A stretch of DNA of 64,000 nucleotides from Candidatus Chryseobacterium colombiense (GTDB taxonomy: Bacteria; Bacteroidota; Bacteroidia; Flavobacteriales; Weeksellaceae): assembly GCA_029203185.1 (NCBI GenBank), contig CP119310.1, forward strand, positions 1,426,001 to 1,490,000. The letters are read 5' to 3'. Of this stretch, positions 63,235 to 64,000 are shown piece by piece (position 1 is the stretch's first letter; every line of letters begins with the position of its first letter). Position numbers and translations under genes: made by a program. The notes below the pieces were generated by a model. The model was not told the DNA's origin, did not search any database, and was given only the letters and a program-made list of their open reading frames with translations.

Positions 63235-63939
63235 ATGACAACGCTGGAATTCGCTATCAGACTATTTATTGCACTGGCATTCGGGGCGGCTATTGGCGTA
63301 GAGCGACAATGGAGACAAAAAAGTGCCGGGCTCAGAACGAATACATTGGTCTCAATGGGATCGGCTGCTTTTGTATTGCTTTCAATAAAAATCGGAGGAG
63401 ATGCAACCGGAAGAATTGCTTCTTATATCGTTAGTGGCATTGGTTTTCTGGGTGCAGGAGTTATTATGAAAAACGGACTCAATGTACAGGGACTTAATAC
63501 TGCAGCAACAATATGGTGTTCCGCAGCCGTTGGAGCATTGTGCGGTATTGGAATGATCGCAGAGGGAGCCATTGTTTCCGCCGCCGTTATGCTCACCCAT
63601 ATTCTTCTTCGTCCGGTGGGTGTACAATTAAGCAGGGTAACTTATATAAAATCAGCCACTATTCAAACCGATTACTTGTTTACCATTAAATGCAAGACAG
63701 ATGTTGAAAACCATATCAGGGTATTGTTGATGCAAATGCTCAGCAATGACGAAAAACTACTACTCAAATCATTGACAAGCGACGAAAACAATAGTATCAC
63801 GGATGTCATCATAACAGCAGAAATAAAATCTGCTACACCACAGGATAGTTTGATGGAACGGGTAGCCAGCCGGCTAACTATTGAAGATAAAGTAACAAGA
63901 GTGAGTTGGGAGATCAGCGGAACACAGACAGACCTATAA
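63235..63939 (+). CDS. MgtC/SapB-family membrane protein
   Basis: 234 residues. The N-terminal membrane domain has ALAFGAAIGVERQWRQKSAGLRTNTLVSMGSAAFVLLS and GIGFLGAGVIMKNGLNVQGLNTAATIWCSAAVGALCGIG, diagnostic of MgtC/SapB. A short soluble C-terminal domain follows. Such proteins affect magnesium homeostasis and F-ATPase activity. It follows the two-component operon on the same strand, which may control it. Confidence 0.93.
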   Translation: MTTLEFAIRLFIALAFGAAIGVERQWRQKSAGLRTNTLVSMGSAAFVLLSIKIGGDATGRIASYIVSGIGFLGAGVIMKNGLNVQGLNTAATIWCSAAVGALCGIGMIAEGAIVSAAVMLTHILLRPVGVQLSRVTYIKSATIQTDYLFTIKCKTDVENHIRVLLMQMLSNDEKLLLKSLTSDENNSITDVIITAEIKSATPQDSLMERVASRLTIEDKVTRVSWEISGTQTDL

Positions 63940-63977
63940 AAATTTCCCGTAATCATCAATGAATATAACAACAGGCT

Positions 63978-64000
63978 ATGAAAAAATTGAAAGAAACCAT
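63978..64000 (+). CDS. Start of a further gene (cut by window end)
   Basis: ATG at 63978 with MKKLKET visible, 38 bp after the MgtC/SapB gene on the same strand. Too short to identify. Confidence 0.35.

Noticed and set aside
9449..64000. A second copy of the tRNA-Arg 3' end that would mark the far edge of the element
   Set aside because: None was noticed by eye; a proper search is needed, so no element border is claimed.
1..64000. CRISPR arrays, rRNA genes, complete insertion sequences
   Set aside because: No regularly spaced repeats, no rRNA-like sequence and no complete transposase gene were seen.

Overview
The window looks like chromosome of a low-GC Bacteroidota bacterium, most likely a Chryseobacterium-like flavobacterium (Weeksellaceae). 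The reasons are promoters of the TTG-N19..21-TANNTTTG type with almost no Shine-Dalgarno sequences, a TonB-dependent receptor, a PafA-like phosphatase, SpecificRecomb (PF10136) and DUF721 proteins, and a GG-leader peptide of the kind common in Chryseobacterium. All family names come from recognising sequence; no search was run.

Layout. 1-9.4 kb is ordinary core genome: a partial alpha-2-macroglobulin gene, a UbiA-like membrane protein, recF, a DciA-like DUF721 gene, a PF10136 membrane protein, mtgA and a siderophore or cobalamin-type binding lipoprotein. At 9.45 kb a tRNA-Arg(ACG) gene carries an integrated element whose large serine recombinase reads antisense through the tRNA terminator and ends inside the tRNA. 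From there to about 41 kb the DNA is accessory. A five-gene cassette (CMD protein, cupin, cyclophilin-like lipoprotein, alpha/beta-hydrolase, acetyltransferase, with a divergent AraC regulator) lies between two direct repeats of about 150 bp. Next come small paralogous proteins, then a junction of a truncated AraC gene with a truncated adhesin. A long minus-strand run follows: hydrolase, cupin, cyclophilin-like lipoprotein, NAD(P)- and flavin-type oxidoreductases, SDR, GNAT, Na+/H+ antiporter and MBL hydrolase. Last are AraC-hydrolase units, an Lrp/EamA pair and a hydrolase broken by one stop codon.

The AraC/hydrolase units share a repeated element of about 40 bp. At three sites it lies exactly 27 nt from a TANNTTTG -7 box, and a fourth has nearly the same geometry. 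Two of the three exact sites drive intact hydrolase genes, and the third drives only a ten-codon remnant of one. The regulators, operators and enzymes look like one regulon that has been duplicated and trimmed. The same enzyme classes recur in each cluster, which suggests a redox or detoxification pathway, substrate unknown.

41.4-50.7 kb is a trehalose-type utilisation locus: MFS transporter, trehalase, TonB receptor, esterase and PafA-like phosphatase, with a divergent AraC regulator. 50.8-61 kb is a mosaic: a YhcG-type nuclease, two truncated genes joined head to head (a trypsin-like protease and a CxxCH protein), a cysteine-rich GG-leader peptide gene of 59 codons followed by a LytTR regulator and a CPBP protease, a fragment of a second serine recombinase, a TraB/ChaN-like lipoprotein, several dead gene fragments and a beta-lactamase-like hydrolase. 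The window ends with a two-component system, an MgtC/SapB protein and the first codons of another gene.

The best candidates for something undescribed are the GG-leader peptide/LytTR/CPBP locus (54.4-57.3 kb) and the AraC-operator-hydrolase regulon (12.6-41.2 kb).
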